Source: JBBQWR01 sp038210495 (GTDB lineage: Bacteria; Planctomycetota; Planctomycetia; Pirellulales; DATAWG01). Taken from it: a stretch of DNA of 64,000 nucleotides. Numbering within the stretch: the stretch's first letter is position 1; each line of letters opens with the position of its first letter. Under the pieces are notes generated by a model, which had not been told where the DNA came from, ran no database searches, and saw nothing but the letters and a program-made list of their open reading frames with translations. The translations under genes and the position numbers were made by a program. The stretch is taken from positions 21,815 through 85,814 of the forward strand of contig JBBQWR010000021.1 of NCBI GenBank assembly GCA_038210495.1. Reading direction: 5' to 3'. This document shows positions 8,887 through 17,404 of this stretch, in pieces.

Positions 8887-9465
8887 TTATGTCGCGGGGG
8901 CCGTTTCGACGCGCGGGGCTTGCAGGCGTTGCGAAAGGCGGTCGCGAACGCCGACAAATTCGAGGACCGCCCGCGTGCCGGCGTCTCCCAATCGCGGCTT
9001 GGCTAGCCGCATGATTCGCGTGTATCCGCCTGGACGACCGATGAACCGGGGCGCCACGGTGGTGAACACCAGTTTCATCGCCGGCTTGTTGTTGCCGAGC
9101 ATCCGCAGCACGCGGCGACGGGCATCGACCGCGGGCGCCATCGCCTGATTCCACTTCTTCCAGTCCTCTCCCTCGCGCCACTTCTTCCACTCGTCGCTGT
9201 TGCGGGTCGCGGTCGTCGCATGCTGACGGGCGCCGTCTTCCGCTTCCAGCCCCTTGCGGGCCAGCGTGATGCAGCGCTCCACGAGCGGCCGAACTTCTTT
9301 CGCCTTCTGAAGCGTGGTGATGATCCGGCCCTTCACCTTCGGCTCGTTGTCGTCCAACTCCGCGTTCCGCTCGGTCAAGAACAGATTGCTGGCCAGACCG
9401 CGGAGCAGCGCCAAGCGATGACTGGGAGAGCGGCCGAGGACGCGGCCTTTTTTTCGATGACGCAT
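8887..9465 (-). CDS. rplQ: 50S ribosomal protein bL17, with insertion
   Basis: 192 residues against a usual 115-130. The N-terminal half (MRHRKKGRVLGRSPSHRLAL) and the end (PRFIGRPGGYTRIMRLAKPR) are canonical bL17, which lies at the exit-tunnel side of the large subunit. Residues about 72-112 (containing DEWKKWREGEDWKKWNQ) are an extra charged, Trp-rich segment between the conserved halves, and the C-terminus is also extended. Last gene of the alpha operon, separated from rpoA by a palindromic repeat pair. Confidence 0.93.
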   Translation of the reverse strand: MRHRKKGRVLGRSPSHRLALLRGLASNLFLTERNAELDDNEPKVKGRIITTLQKAKEVRPLVERCITLARKGLEAEDGARQHATTATRNSDEWKKWREGEDWKKWNQAMAPAVDARRRVLRMLGNNKPAMKLVFTTVAPRFIGRPGGYTRIMRLAKPRLGDAGTRAVLEFVGVRDRLSQRLQAPRVETAPAT

Positions 9466-9483
9466 GGGAAGAAGGGGCTAGGG

Positions 9484-9580
9484 TAGGTCAGGCCATTGGC
9501 CTGACGGTGGTGGAGACTCAATCATGGGCGGCGCGCCTTGAAATAAGGCGTGTCCCGCGTCAGGCCATTGGCCTGACCTA
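9484..9580. repeat. Family E inverted pair between rpoA and rplQ
   Basis: Two units, 9484-9505 and 9559-9580, each the near-perfect palindrome GTCAGGCCATTGGCCTGAC and mirror images of each other including the outer TAGG/CCTA. A small inner inverted repeat (GCGCCTTG...AAGGCG) lies between. The transcript would form strong hairpins between rpoA and rplQ. A relative lies at 12649-12671. Confidence 0.85.
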
Positions 9581-9590
9581 CAGCTTAGGC

Positions 9591-10583
9591 TTAAACACCG
9601 CTGGCGGCTGGGACTCGCATGCCCAGCCGCAGACCGAGTTCGGTCAGCTTTTCGCGGACTTCACGCAACGTGGTCTCGCCGAAGTTGCGAACTTCCAATA
9701 ATTGATCTTCGTTCCGGCTCACCAGATCGCGAACCGTGTTGATGTTTTCGCTCTCCAGGCAGTTGGTCGCCCGGACCGAAAGCTTGAGCTCGGCGAGGCT
9801 CATGTTTAACTTCGATTCGACGGCCGCGTCGTACGCGATCGGACCGGCGCCGCGAGTCACCGCGCTCACCCGAGGCCCGAGCTCGCTGTACTGCACGAAC
9901 GGATTGAGATGCTTTCGCAGCACCTTCGCCGACTCGACCAGCGCCATTTCCGGGCCGATCGAACCGTTCGTCCAAATCTCGAGCGTCAGCTTGTCGTAGT
10001 TCGTCTTCTGACCGACGCGGGTCTCTTCGATCTCGTACCGCACGCGAACGACCGGGCTATAGACCGCGTCGACCGGAATGATCCCGACCTCTTGCACGTT
10101 CGGGCTGTGCTCGGTGGCCGGAATGTAACCGCGGCCGTTTTCGACGACCATCTCCATCGTGAACGGCACATCGTCGGTGAGCGTCGCGATCACGTGATTC
10201 TTATTGATCACGACGACCGAATCGTCGGTGAGCACATCGGCGCCCGTGACGACGCCGCGCTTGTTCTTCTCGATGCGAATCACGCGGGTCGATTCGCTAT
10301 AGTTCTTGACGATCAGCGATTTGACGTTCAGCACGACGTCGGTCATGTCTTCGACGACGCCTGGGAGAGTCGTGAATTCATGCTGGGCGCCGTGGACTTT
10401 AATCTGCGTGATCGAACTGCCTTCGAGGCTGGATAGCATGATCCGCCGCAGGCTGTTGCCGATCGTCACGCCGAACCCGCGCTCGAACGGCTCCGCGACA
10501 AATTTGCCGTAGGTGGCGGTCAGCGACTTCGCGTCGCAAGTGACCACGCTGGGAAGCTCCAGACCGCGCCAACGAATATGCAT
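9591..10583 (-). CDS. rpoA: DNA-directed RNA polymerase subunit alpha
   Basis: 330 residues. It has the N-terminal dimerisation domain (FVAEPFERGFGVTIGNSLRR, the hallmark alpha motif) and the C-terminal helix-hairpin-helix domain (LKLSVRATNCLESENINTV, LGLRLGMRVP) that contacts UP elements and activators. ATG 10583 follows GGGAGGG at a good distance; an upstream start at 10643 is unlikely. Located as usual between rpsD and rplQ. Confidence 0.96.
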   Translation of the reverse strand: MHIRWRGLELPSVVTCDAKSLTATYGKFVAEPFERGFGVTIGNSLRRIMLSSLEGSSITQIKVHGAQHEFTTLPGVVEDMTDVVLNVKSLIVKNYSESTRVIRIEKNKRGVVTGADVLTDDSVVVINKNHVIATLTDDVPFTMEMVVENGRGYIPATEHSPNVQEVGIIPVDAVYSPVVRVRYEIEETRVGQKTNYDKLTLEIWTNGSIGPEMALVESAKVLRKHLNPFVQYSELGPRVSAVTRGAGPIAYDAAVESKLNMSLAELKLSVRATNCLESENINTVRDLVSRNEDQLLEVRNFGETTLREVREKLTELGLRLGMRVPAASGV

Positions 10584-10662
10584 AACAAGCCCTCCCGACT
10601 GTGCGGCGCCGATGCGAGCGACGACTGTCGCCGACCGCGCCACGGATTGACCGAGCCGTAAA

Positions 10663-11289
10663 CTATTTCGAACACAATTCGATGATCAAATTCGCCTGCA
10701 CCGGGATCGACACGTCTTCCATGCTCGGAAGGCGGCTCACCCGACCTTCAGGGATCGGGCCATCCGTGCGGGACAAAAACTCGGGCACATCGCGATGGAA
10801 TTCCGAAATATTCGCGAGCACCGCTTGCAAACTCTTCGGCCGATTCTTCGCCCGAATGATGTCGCCGGCCTTGCAGATGTAGCTAGGGATATCCACCCGG
10901 CGACCGTTCACGGTCACGTGACCGTGGCAAATGAGCTGCCGGGCCTGAGAGCGCGACTGACCGAAACCCAAGCGATGCACGACGTTGTCCAGCCGGCTTT
11001 CGAGCAGGGTCATCAGCGTTTCGCCCGTGTTGCCCTTGCCTCGGACGGCCCGCGCGTAATAGCCGCGGAACTGGCGCTCCAGCACGCCGTAGTAGTGCTT
11101 GACCTTCTGCTTCTCGCGCAGATGCACGCCGTAGTCGGTGAGCTTGCCGCGACGGGTTTGATTCATGCCCGGCGGCACGTCCCGTCGTTCGATCGCGCAC
11201 TTGGGCGTATCGCAGCGGGATCCCTTGAGAAACAGCTTCAGGCCGTCGCGACGGCACAAGCGACAAACCGGTCCAGTAGTTCGAGCCAT
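10663..11289 (-). CDS. rpsD: 30S ribosomal protein uS4, zinc-binding form
   Basis: 208 residues, standard length. The N-terminus carries four cysteines (C9, C12, C26, C31), the zinc-binding C+ form of uS4. The S4 RNA-binding domain follows (RLDNVVHRLGFGQSRSQARQ). uS4 is a primary 16S rRNA binder and in many bacteria represses the alpha operon; whether it does so here cannot be seen. Confidence 0.96.
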   Translation of the reverse strand: MARTTGPVCRLCRRDGLKLFLKGSRCDTPKCAIERRDVPPGMNQTRRGKLTDYGVHLREKQKVKHYYGVLERQFRGYYARAVRGKGNTGETLMTLLESRLDNVVHRLGFGQSRSQARQLICHGHVTVNGRRVDIPSYICKAGDIIRAKNRPKSLQAVLANISEFHRDVPEFLSRTDGPIPEGRVSRLPSMEDVSIPVQANLIIELCSK

Positions 11290-11335
11290 GGTGTTCCGAT
11301 AACGTGTTGATAATCGCAGTAAGTTGTACGAATTT

Positions 11336-11396
11336 GCCGCGTCACTTGCGACGCAATGTGCGGTCCGATTGAGCGCGTCGCGAGCGACGCGGCTAA
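11336..11396. repeat. Family G repeat pair between rpsK and rpsD
   Basis: A unit at 11336-11354 (GCCGCGTCACTTGCGACGC) and a stronger palindromic one at 11373-11396 (CGCGTCGCGAGCGACGCG plus GCTAA). The same word appears at 11848, 18583, 20878, 23332, 24229 and 25431, all inside this operon. Confidence 0.8.
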
Positions 11397-11408
11397 AATT
11401 GACCGCGA

Positions 11409-11789
11409 TTACACTCGGCGCTTCTTCGGCGGCCGGCAGCCGTTGTGCGGCAGCGGCGTGACATCCTCGATCGACTTGATCGTCAGCCCGGCCGACTGCA
11501 AGGCGGTGATCGCGCTTTCGCGACCGCCCCCCGGCCCCTTCACGCGAACTTCGAGTTCCTTCACGCCGAATTTCGAGGCCTTCTCGGCGCACTGCTGCGC
11601 GGCGACTTGGCCGGCGAACGGCGTGCTCTTGCGACTTCCCTTGAAGCCGCATGTGCCGCCGCTTGCCCAGCACAAGGCGTCTCCCTTGGTGTCGGTGATC
11701 GTGACGGTCGTGTTGTTGAAGCTCGCCTTGATGTGGGCGATTCCCACAGTCACGTTACGGCGGGCCTTGCGCCTTTTGCTCTTTCCCAC
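11409..11789 (-). CDS. rpsK: 30S ribosomal protein uS11
   Basis: 126 residues, full length and canonical: GIAHIKASFNNTTVTITD, GFKGSRKSTPFAGQVAA, and the C-terminal TPLPHNGCRPPKKRRV. It helps form the platform of the small subunit near the decoding centre. Lies between rpsM and rpsD with hairpin repeats on both sides. Confidence 0.97.
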   Translation of the reverse strand: MGKSKRRKARRNVTVGIAHIKASFNNTTVTITDTKGDALCWASGGTCGFKGSRKSTPFAGQVAAQQCAEKASKFGVKELEVRVKGPGGGRESAITALQSAGLTIKSIEDVTPLPHNGCRPPKKRRV

Positions 11790-11847
11790 GTTGTCGCCTG
11801 CTGGATCGTTAGTGGTGTTGGATGATTGACAAATAATGCGGCGAGGA

Positions 11848-11870
11848 GCGCGTCGCGAGCGACGCGGCTA
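11848..11870. repeat. Family G palindrome between rpsM and rpsK
   Basis: Contains the perfect palindrome CGCGTCGCGAGCGACGCG followed by GCTA, ending 7 bases from the rpsM stop codon at 11878. Confidence 0.8.
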
Positions 11871-11877
11871 GGGGGAC

Positions 11878-12261
11878 TTACTTGAGGTCCTTGACCCCCT
11901 TTTTGCCGGCTACAGTTTTCTTCGGGCCCTTGCGGGTCCGGGCGTTCGTGCGAGTCCGCTGGCCCCGAACGGGCAGACCGCGACGATGGCGGATGCCCCG
12001 ATAGCAGTTGATGTCGCGCAAGCGCGAGACATTTTGCGAGACCTGGCGGCGAAGCTGACCCTCGACCACGTAATCCTTGTCGAGTAGGGCCGCGATGCGG
12101 GCGACCTCGTCCTCGTGCAGATCCCGGGCATGGTTCTGCGGATTCACGCCCGCCTTGTGACACAGTTCGCGAGCTACTCGCGGGCCGACGCCATACAAGT
12201 ATTGCAACGAAATGATCGTCGGCTTATCGCTCGGAATATCGACGCCCAACAGACGAGGCAT
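11878..12261 (-). CDS. rpsM: 30S ribosomal protein uS13
   Basis: 127 residues starting MPRLLGVDIPSDKP, with the YGVGPRVARELC helix-turn-helix region and the basic RGLPVRGQRTRTNARTRKGP tail that contacts tRNA and the inter-subunit bridges. ATG 12261 is chosen because the family starts at this point; the upstream frame to 12318 adds nothing conserved. No strong Shine-Dalgarno sequence is visible. Confidence 0.95.
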   Translation of the reverse strand: MPRLLGVDIPSDKPTIISLQYLYGVGPRVARELCHKAGVNPQNHARDLHEDEVARIAALLDKDYVVEGQLRRQVSQNVSRLRDINCYRGIRHRRGLPVRGQRTRTNARTRKGPKKTVAGKKGVKDLK

Positions 12262-12291
12262 AGGTGAACCACTAAATCTCTTGTGAACACA

Positions 12292-12316
12292 AATCCCCCG
12301 GCGGAATACCGGGGGC
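12292..12316. repeat. Family H hairpin upstream of rpsM
   Basis: CCCCCGGCGGAATACCGGGGG, a strong GC hairpin between rpmJ and rpsM. Related to the pair at 17301-17377. Confidence 0.7.
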
Positions 12317-12364
12317 AATAAAATCGATTCTCATTTGGCGGGGTGGCCTTAAATTAAGCCGGGC

Positions 12365-12481
12365 CTATCCCTGCCGTTGCTTATGGCGGGCGTCATTCTT
12401 ACAGACCACGAACACCACGCCGCGACGGCGCACGATCTTGCACTGTTCGCAAATCCGTTTCACGCTTGCACGAACCTTCAC
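12365..12481 (-). CDS. rpmJ: 50S ribosomal protein bL36
   Basis: 38 residues from a GTG start at 12481: VKVRASVKRICEQCK, then VVFVVCKNDARHKQRQG. The zinc ligands C11, C14, C27 and H33 of the C+ form are all present. Translation gives a complete bL36 with stop TAG at 12365. It sits between map and rpsM; infA, its usual neighbour, is absent. Confidence 0.93.
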   Translation of the reverse strand: MKVRASVKRICEQCKIVRRRGVVFVVCKNDARHKQRQG

Positions 12482-12648
12482 GGTGGCACGCCCTTCTCTT
12501 GCACGTTGCTGCTTCGGTCGAAAGCGTGTTAGTTTACACCTTTGGACTACAAATCTTCAAGCCCCGTCGCACGGTTTTTTGCGTTGCACCGGCTTGCAGC
12601 CTGTGTCCTTCGATTTGACCGCTATTTCACGACATCAACTCAAACTTC

Positions 12649-12671
12649 GTCAGGCGGGAAGCCTGACCTAC
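12649..12671. repeat. Family E hairpin downstream of map
   Basis: GTCAGGCGGGAAGCCTGACC, a variant of the 9484 and 9559 units, 21 bases past the map stop codon. Confidence 0.6.
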
Positions 12672-12691
12672 GCGGACTGAGCCAGGGCCGC

Positions 12692-13504
12692 TTACACCGC
12701 CGCCGGGGCCATGCCGTTTTTCAATTCCTCTTCCGTCGGCGGGCCCGTCAATATCCAGGGACCGTCCTCGGTTATCGCGATCGTATGCTCAAAATGGGCG
12801 CTGAACCGGCCGTCTTGAGTCGACTGGGTCCAGTGGTCGGGCATCGGCTTCACCCGCTTCGTGCCCATGTTGACCATCGGCTCCACCGCGATCACCAGCC
12901 CCGGCTCCAAGCGAAAATCGTTGTTCCTGCGAAGCTGTGGGCTGACGAAGTTTGGCACCTGCGGCTCTTCGTGCATTTGCCGGCCGATCCCATGGCCGAC
13001 AAAATTCTCGACCACGGAAAAGCCCGCGCTGCGAACGTACGTGGCCATTTCCTTGGCGACTTCGCTCCAGCGAGATTTCTCGCCAATGAGCTCGATCGCC
13101 AAATCGAGCACGCCGCTGGTGATGTCCAATAGCTTTTGCACGTCCGGCGGGACGTTGCCGACGGGCCGAGTAATCGCCGAATCGCCGCACCAGCCGTCCA
13201 ACCGGCAGCCGGTGTCGATGCTCACCACGTCCCCTTCGCGCAGAACCCGCGGCCCGGGAATGCCATGCACCACTTCTTCATTGACCGAAATGCAGGTCAC
13301 GGCCGGGAACGGCACTTTCCCCGGCACGCCCTTGAATAGCGGCTGCGCGTTGCACTTGACGAAATAGTTCTCGATCGCCCGGTCGATCGCGCCAGTCGTG
13401 ATGCCCGGCCGGACCATGTCCGCGGCCATTTGATGCGCCTGCCAGACAACCAGCCCGGCCTTGCGCATCTGCAACATTTCGCGATGGGACCGAAGCGTCA
13501 ACAC
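12692..13504 (-). CDS. map: Methionine aminopeptidase, type I
   Basis: 270 residues. It removes the initiator Met from nascent proteins in the cytosol. The metal ligands are visible: SIDTGCRLDGWCGDSAIT (two Asp), GHGIGRQMHEEP (His), VIAVEPMVNMG (Glu) and HFEHTIAITEDG (Glu). The GTG at 13504 is the only start giving a full N-terminus; its ribosome binding site is weak. Usual secY-adk-map order. Confidence 0.94.
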   Translation of the reverse strand: MLTLRSHREMLQMRKAGLVVWQAHQMAADMVRPGITTGAIDRAIENYFVKCNAQPLFKGVPGKVPFPAVTCISVNEEVVHGIPGPRVLREGDVVSIDTGCRLDGWCGDSAITRPVGNVPPDVQKLLDITSGVLDLAIELIGEKSRWSEVAKEMATYVRSAGFSVVENFVGHGIGRQMHEEPQVPNFVSPQLRRNNDFRLEPGLVIAVEPMVNMGTKRVKPMPDHWTQSTQDGRFSAHFEHTIAITEDGPWILTGPPTEEELKNGMAPAAV

Positions 13505-13520
13505 GGGATGCTCGCTGAAT

Positions 13521-13712
13521 GTCTAATTTTCTAAATGCCTAATGACGAAATACCCAATGTCTAATCAATGACGGATGACGAAGCACGAATGAGGAGGGTT
13601 GAGGGTGAGATCGTTGGCAATACGGCGCGAACGCCTAACATCAGGCCTTCGTCATTCGTTATTTAAGCATTCGTCGATCATTAGACATCGGGTATTTAGT
13701 CATTCGTCATTT
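13521..13712. repeat. Family F inverted pair between adk and map
   Basis: AT-rich DNA in a GC-rich operon. The left part (13521-13565) has AATGACGAAATACCCAATGT and the right part (13639-13712) its mirror with GGGTATTTAGTCATTCGTCA. The right end contains the adk stop codon. Relatives at 22874-23030 and 24631-24762. Confidence 0.85.
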
Positions 13713-14273
13713 CCCTCTGCTCATCCGCTCCGCGCCCCGCCTTACTCGCTCGTACACTTCCTCGGGCGTGCCGATTCCGTCGACCGACTGCAGCAGCCCG
13801 CGCTCGCGGTAGTAATCCAGGAGCGGCTCGGTCGTGCTATGGTAAGTGGTCAATCGCTCGCGGACCACCTCGGGGCGATCGTCGGCTCGACCTCTCCCGG
13901 CTAGCCGGCGAACGAGCGACTCGTCGTCCACGTTGAGCTCGAACACGCCGTTGAGCGGAATGTTTTGCGCCGCCAGCAGCTTATCGAGCGACTCGGCCTG
14001 CGGCAGAGTTCGGGGGAAGCCGTCGAGCAGGCAGCCCCGCGAGCAATCGGGCTCCATCAGCCGCCGAGCGATCATCGCCAGGATGATTTCGTCCGGCACG
14101 AGGTTGCCACGGTCCATGTATTCCATCGCCCGGATACCTTCGGGCGTATGGTTCTGCACCGCGTCGCGAAGCATGTCCCCCGTGGACAAATGGGGAATGG
14201 GCCAATCCTTGACGAGGAATTGCGCCTGGGTTCCCTTGCCTGCGCCGGGGGGTCCGATCAGGATGATCCGCAT
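13707..14273 (-). CDS. adk: Adenylate kinase (short, lidless form)
   Basis: 188 residues. P-loop GPPGAGKGTQ (residues 7-16), the AMP-binding region HLSTGDMLR, and LLDGFPRTLPQAESL. In place of the zinc-finger LID there is only a short loop (GRGRADDRPEVVRERL), so this is the short bacterial form. It interconverts ATP, ADP and AMP. Start MRIILIG at 14273. The TGA stop lies within a family F repeat (AAATGACGAATGACTAAATA on the coding strand). Confidence 0.95.
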   Translation of the reverse strand: MRIILIGPPGAGKGTQAQFLVKDWPIPHLSTGDMLRDAVQNHTPEGIRAMEYMDRGNLVPDEIILAMIARRLMEPDCSRGCLLDGFPRTLPQAESLDKLLAAQNIPLNGVFELNVDDESLVRRLAGRGRADDRPEVVRERLTTYHSTTEPLLDYYRERGLLQSVDGIGTPEEVYERVRRGAERMSRGK

Positions 14274-14355
14274 GACGGTTTGGGCCTTCGCCGAGCGCCC
14301 GCAGCACGCCACCGACCGCCACAAGCGACGCGGATCGCGCTGACGGCAGGACGGA

Positions 14356-15726
14356 TTATTCCAGTAATCCCCGGTAGTTTCGCATCACCAAATGACTGTC
14401 GATCTTCTGGACCAGATCGAACGCCACGCTGACCACGATCAACAGACCGGTGCCCCCGAAGTAACTGGCCACATTGGGCTGAATGTGCATCAAGTTGGCG
14501 ACGACGGTCGGCAAAATGGCGACCACGGCCAGAAATCCGGCGCCCACATAGGTGATCCGCACCATGACCCGTTCCAAGTGTTCGGCCGTGCGCCGCCCTG
14601 GCCTGTAGCCGGGAATGAACGAACCGAAATTCTTCAGATTGTCGGCCATGTCCTTCGGATTGAACGTAATGGCCGTCCAGAAGTAACAGAAGAAGTAGAT
14701 CAGCGCCACATACAGGACGTTGTAGGTGAGCGAATGACCACGACTGAATATATCCGACAGATCGTGCCAGCGCCCGCTCCAGGTGGAACTCGTCGAGGTC
14801 ATCGTGCCGAACCAGTTGAAAGCCAACTGTGGCAGCATGAGCAAACTGCTAGCGAAGATGATGGGCATCACGCCGGCTTGATTGACTTTGAGGGGCAAGT
14901 ATTGCCGCGTGCCGCCATAGACTTTTCGACCCCGCACATGTTTGGCGCTCTGCGTCGGTATCCGCCGCTGTCCCTGGGTCATGAAGACGACAAAGGCCAC
15001 GACGGCCAAGAACAGCACCGCCAGGATCAGGAGCGATTCGACCCCTTGCTTGCCGTTTTCGCCGCCTAGTTCCCAAGTTACTTGGCCGAACAGTTCCTTC
15101 AAGGCCCCGGGCATTCCGGACAAAATGCCGGCCATGATGAGCAGACTGATCCCGTTGCCGATGCCGAATTCGTCGATCTGCTCCCCCAGCCACATGAGGA
15201 ACATCGTGCCGCCCGTCATGGTCAGCACAGTAATGAAGACCCAGAAAAAGGGAACGCTGCCATCGGGGTTGAGCACCCCGGCGTTCACATAGTTGTTCGA
15301 TTTGTTCAGCAACACCGCGCTGACGTAACCCCAACTTTGGAAGATACAGATGACGACGGTGAGATACCGCGTGTATTCGTTGATTTTCTTGCGGCCGCTC
15401 TCTCCTTCTTTTTGCAATTGCTCGAGCGGACCCCAAACACTGCCCAAGAGTTGCAAAATAATCGAAGCGGAAATGTAGGGCATGATGCCCAGACCGAAGA
15501 TCGTGACGACGTTCAGCCGCGTGGCGCTGAACATGGCCACGGCGTTGAACATGTCGGCCAAACCGCCGCCGCCGCCGGACCCGGCCTTGGCCAGCATCTT
15601 CTGCTGATCGACGATCGGCAACGGCACCTGCCAACCGACGCGATAGATGGCCAAAAACAGCAGCGTCAGCAGAATCTTCTGGCGCAGCTCGGGGATCGTG
15701 AACACGACCCGGATTTTTTCGAACAT
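14356..15726 (-). CDS. secY: Preprotein translocase subunit SecY
   Basis: 456 residues, about ten membrane helices, starting MFEKIRVVFTIPELRQKIL at 15726. Conserved stretches include GLGIMPYISASIILQLLG, GIGNGISLLIMAGI and FGSFIPGYRPGRRTAEHLE. It forms the protein-conducting channel of the inner membrane with SecE and SecG. The upstream open frame to 15984 is not SecY. Lies after rplO as in most spc operons. Confidence 0.96.
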   Translation of the reverse strand: MFEKIRVVFTIPELRQKILLTLLFLAIYRVGWQVPLPIVDQQKMLAKAGSGGGGGLADMFNAVAMFSATRLNVVTIFGLGIMPYISASIILQLLGSVWGPLEQLQKEGESGRKKINEYTRYLTVVICIFQSWGYVSAVLLNKSNNYVNAGVLNPDGSVPFFWVFITVLTMTGGTMFLMWLGEQIDEFGIGNGISLLIMAGILSGMPGALKELFGQVTWELGGENGKQGVESLLILAVLFLAVVAFVVFMTQGQRRIPTQSAKHVRGRKVYGGTRQYLPLKVNQAGVMPIIFASSLLMLPQLAFNWFGTMTSTSSTWSGRWHDLSDIFSRGHSLTYNVLYVALIYFFCYFWTAITFNPKDMADNLKNFGSFIPGYRPGRRTAEHLERVMVRITYVGAGFLAVVAILPTVVANLMHIQPNVASYFGGTGLLIVVSVAFDLVQKIDSHLVMRNYRGLLE

Positions 15727-15817
15727 GATTGGCTCCGAAATGGGAGTGTCCGGCCGTGGACGGGCGGCGCCACATACTCGCCGCCCTGCTGTGACGCCGA
15801 CCGCGCTCGCGTGCGGC

Positions 15818-16327
15818 CTACTTGCTCTGAGCCCGCTGGGCGTCGCGTTCCTTCTTCGACAACTTAATAACAGGGGCCGGCATCGGCAGCACGGTGTGCT
15901 CCGCGCCCGCTTGTTGAATCTTCTCCAATGCCGACTTGCTGAACAAGTGGGCCGAAATTTTGAGCTTCTTCGTAATCGCGCCATCCCCCAGGATCTTTAA
16001 AAAGTCGTAGCGGTGCTTGAGCACCCCCTTGGCTTTGAGCGTCTCGGGCGTGACATCTTCGCCGGCCCCGAACAGTGCGTCCAGGCGACTGACATTGATC
16101 GAGGCCACGATTGAGCCCCAGCGGTTGTTAAAACCGCGTTTGGGAATCCGCCGGACCAGCGGCATGCGGGCGCCTTCGAAGATCGGAGACGCCGACCAAC
16201 CGGCGAGCTGACCCTGGCCCTTGTGACCGCGACCCGAGGTCTTGCCGCGACCGGAGCCTGGGCCGCGCCCGATCCGGAGCCGCTTCTTATGCTTGTGGAT
16301 GCCCTTATTGACGTCGTTCAAATTCAT
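15818..16327 (-). CDS. rplO: 50S ribosomal protein uL15
   Basis: 169 residues: MNLNDVNKGIHKHKKRLRIG, the Gly/Arg-rich RGPGSGRGKTSGRGHKGQG, and FEGARMPLVRRIPKRGFNN. Overlaps the end of rpsE by 4 bases (ATGA), leaving no room for rpmD, which normally stands here. The C-terminus is slightly longer than average. Confidence 0.96.
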   Translation of the reverse strand: MNLNDVNKGIHKHKKRLRIGRGPGSGRGKTSGRGHKGQGQLAGWSASPIFEGARMPLVRRIPKRGFNNRWGSIVASINVSRLDALFGAGEDVTPETLKAKGVLKHRYDFLKILGDGAITKKLKISAHLFSKSALEKIQQAGAEHTVLPMPAPVIKLSKKERDAQRAQSK

Positions 16328-16854
16328 GTCAGCGAAACTCCTCGCAACCGCTCGATTTCTTGGCGGGTGCGCAGTTGACCCAAGGCATCGATGGCCGCCT
16401 TGACGAGGTTAACGGGATTGGTCGAGCCATAGCACTTAGTGAGCACGTCGTGGATGCCGGCCGCTTCGCAGACGGCCCTGACCGCGGCGCCGGCGATAAC
16501 GCCCGTGCCCGGTCCGGCGGGAATCAGCACCACGCTGCCTGCGCCGAACGCGCCCAGCACCGTATGCGGAATCGTGCCCCCTTCGATCGGGATCTCGATC
16601 ATGCTGCGGCTAGCGTCTTTGACGGCCTTTTCGACGCTGGGAGGCACTTCATTAGCCTTGCCATAACCCCAGCCGACTTTGCCGCGGCCGTTGCCGACCA
16701 CGACCATGGCCGCGAAGCTGAACCGGCGGCCCCCCTTCACCACGGTGGCGCACCGCTTGATCTTGATGACCTTGTCGACAAGCTCGCCGCGATTGGACTC
16801 GCCGCCGCGATCTTTGCCACGATTGTCTCTGCCGCGATTGGACTCGTTTGCCAC
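16324..16854 (-). CDS. rpsE: 30S ribosomal protein uS5
   Basis: 176 residues from a GTG start. The N-terminal 30 residues are a low-complexity Arg/Gly/Asn tail; then canonical uS5: VVKGGRRFSFAAMVVVGNG, VGWGYGKANEVPPSVEKA and GTGVIAGAAVRAVCEAAG. uS5 is important for decoding accuracy. Translationally coupled to rplO. Confidence 0.95.
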   Translation of the reverse strand: MANESNRGRDNRGKDRGGESNRGELVDKVIKIKRCATVVKGGRRFSFAAMVVVGNGRGKVGWGYGKANEVPPSVEKAVKDASRSMIEIPIEGGTIPHTVLGAFGAGSVVLIPAGPGTGVIAGAAVRAVCEAAGIHDVLTKCYGSTNPVNLVKAAIDALGQLRTRQEIERLRGVSLT

Positions 16855-16916
16855 GGAAATCTCTCTGGGGATATTTTGCGAGCTAGATCTCGGCGATTGG
16901 CCGGGATTGCGTTGCG

Positions 16917-17285
16917 TCAGAAGCTCAGGCCTGATTTTCGGGCCGCGTCGGCCAGCGCCGCGACTCGACCGTGATATTGAAACGAACGGCGATCGAAGCA
17001 GACTTGTTTGATCCCGGCGGCCAGCGCTCGCTCGGCGACGGCCTTGCCGATCGCTTCGGCGGCCGCTTTGTTGCCGCCATATTTGAGCGAATCGCGAAGC
17101 TCTTTGTCGTCGGTGCCGGCGGCGATCAGGGTCTTGCCCAGCGAGTCGTCGATCACTTGGGCATACATGTGCTTGCGACTGCGAAACACGGCCAGCCGAG
17201 GACGCTCGGGCGTGCCCCGGATGCGTTTGCTGACCCGAAATCCGCGCCGCGCCCGCTGCTTGGCGATGGTCTTTTGATGATTCAT
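16917..17285 (-). CDS. rplR: 50S ribosomal protein uL18
   Basis: 122 residues from MNHQKTIAKQRARRGFRV: VSKRIRGTPERPRLAVFRS, HMYAQVIDDSLGKTL, and the C-terminal FDRRSFQYHGRVAALADAAR. A 5S rRNA binder of the central protuberance. ATG 17285 matches family starts; the region just upstream is occupied by GC hairpin repeats. Confidence 0.95.
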   Translation of the reverse strand: MNHQKTIAKQRARRGFRVSKRIRGTPERPRLAVFRSRKHMYAQVIDDSLGKTLIAAGTDDKELRDSLKYGGNKAAAEAIGKAVAERALAAGIKQVCFDRRSFQYHGRVAALADAARKSGLSF

Positions 17286-17300
17286 AGTGGTGGCCGTTTT

Positions 17301-17377
17301 AGCCCCCGGCCGATGGCCGGGGGGGTGCAAACTCTTGACTAAACGTAACGCTTCCCCCGGCGACTCGCCGGGGCTAA
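17301..17377. repeat. Family H inverted pair between rplF and rplR
   Basis: Units 17301-17325 (AGCCCCCGGCCGATGGCCGG onward) and 17351-17377 (CCCCCGGCGACTCGCCGGGG plus CTAA) are each self-complementary and mirror each other. They separate rplF from rplR. Confidence 0.8.
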
Positions 17378-17404
17378 TTTGAATGAAATCGCGCTGATTT
17401 TAAA

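Noticed and set aside
9484..9580. Intrinsic terminator between rpoA and rplQ
   Set aside because: The hairpins are strong but lack a following T-run, and rplQ must be transcribed through; treated as a repeat pair instead.
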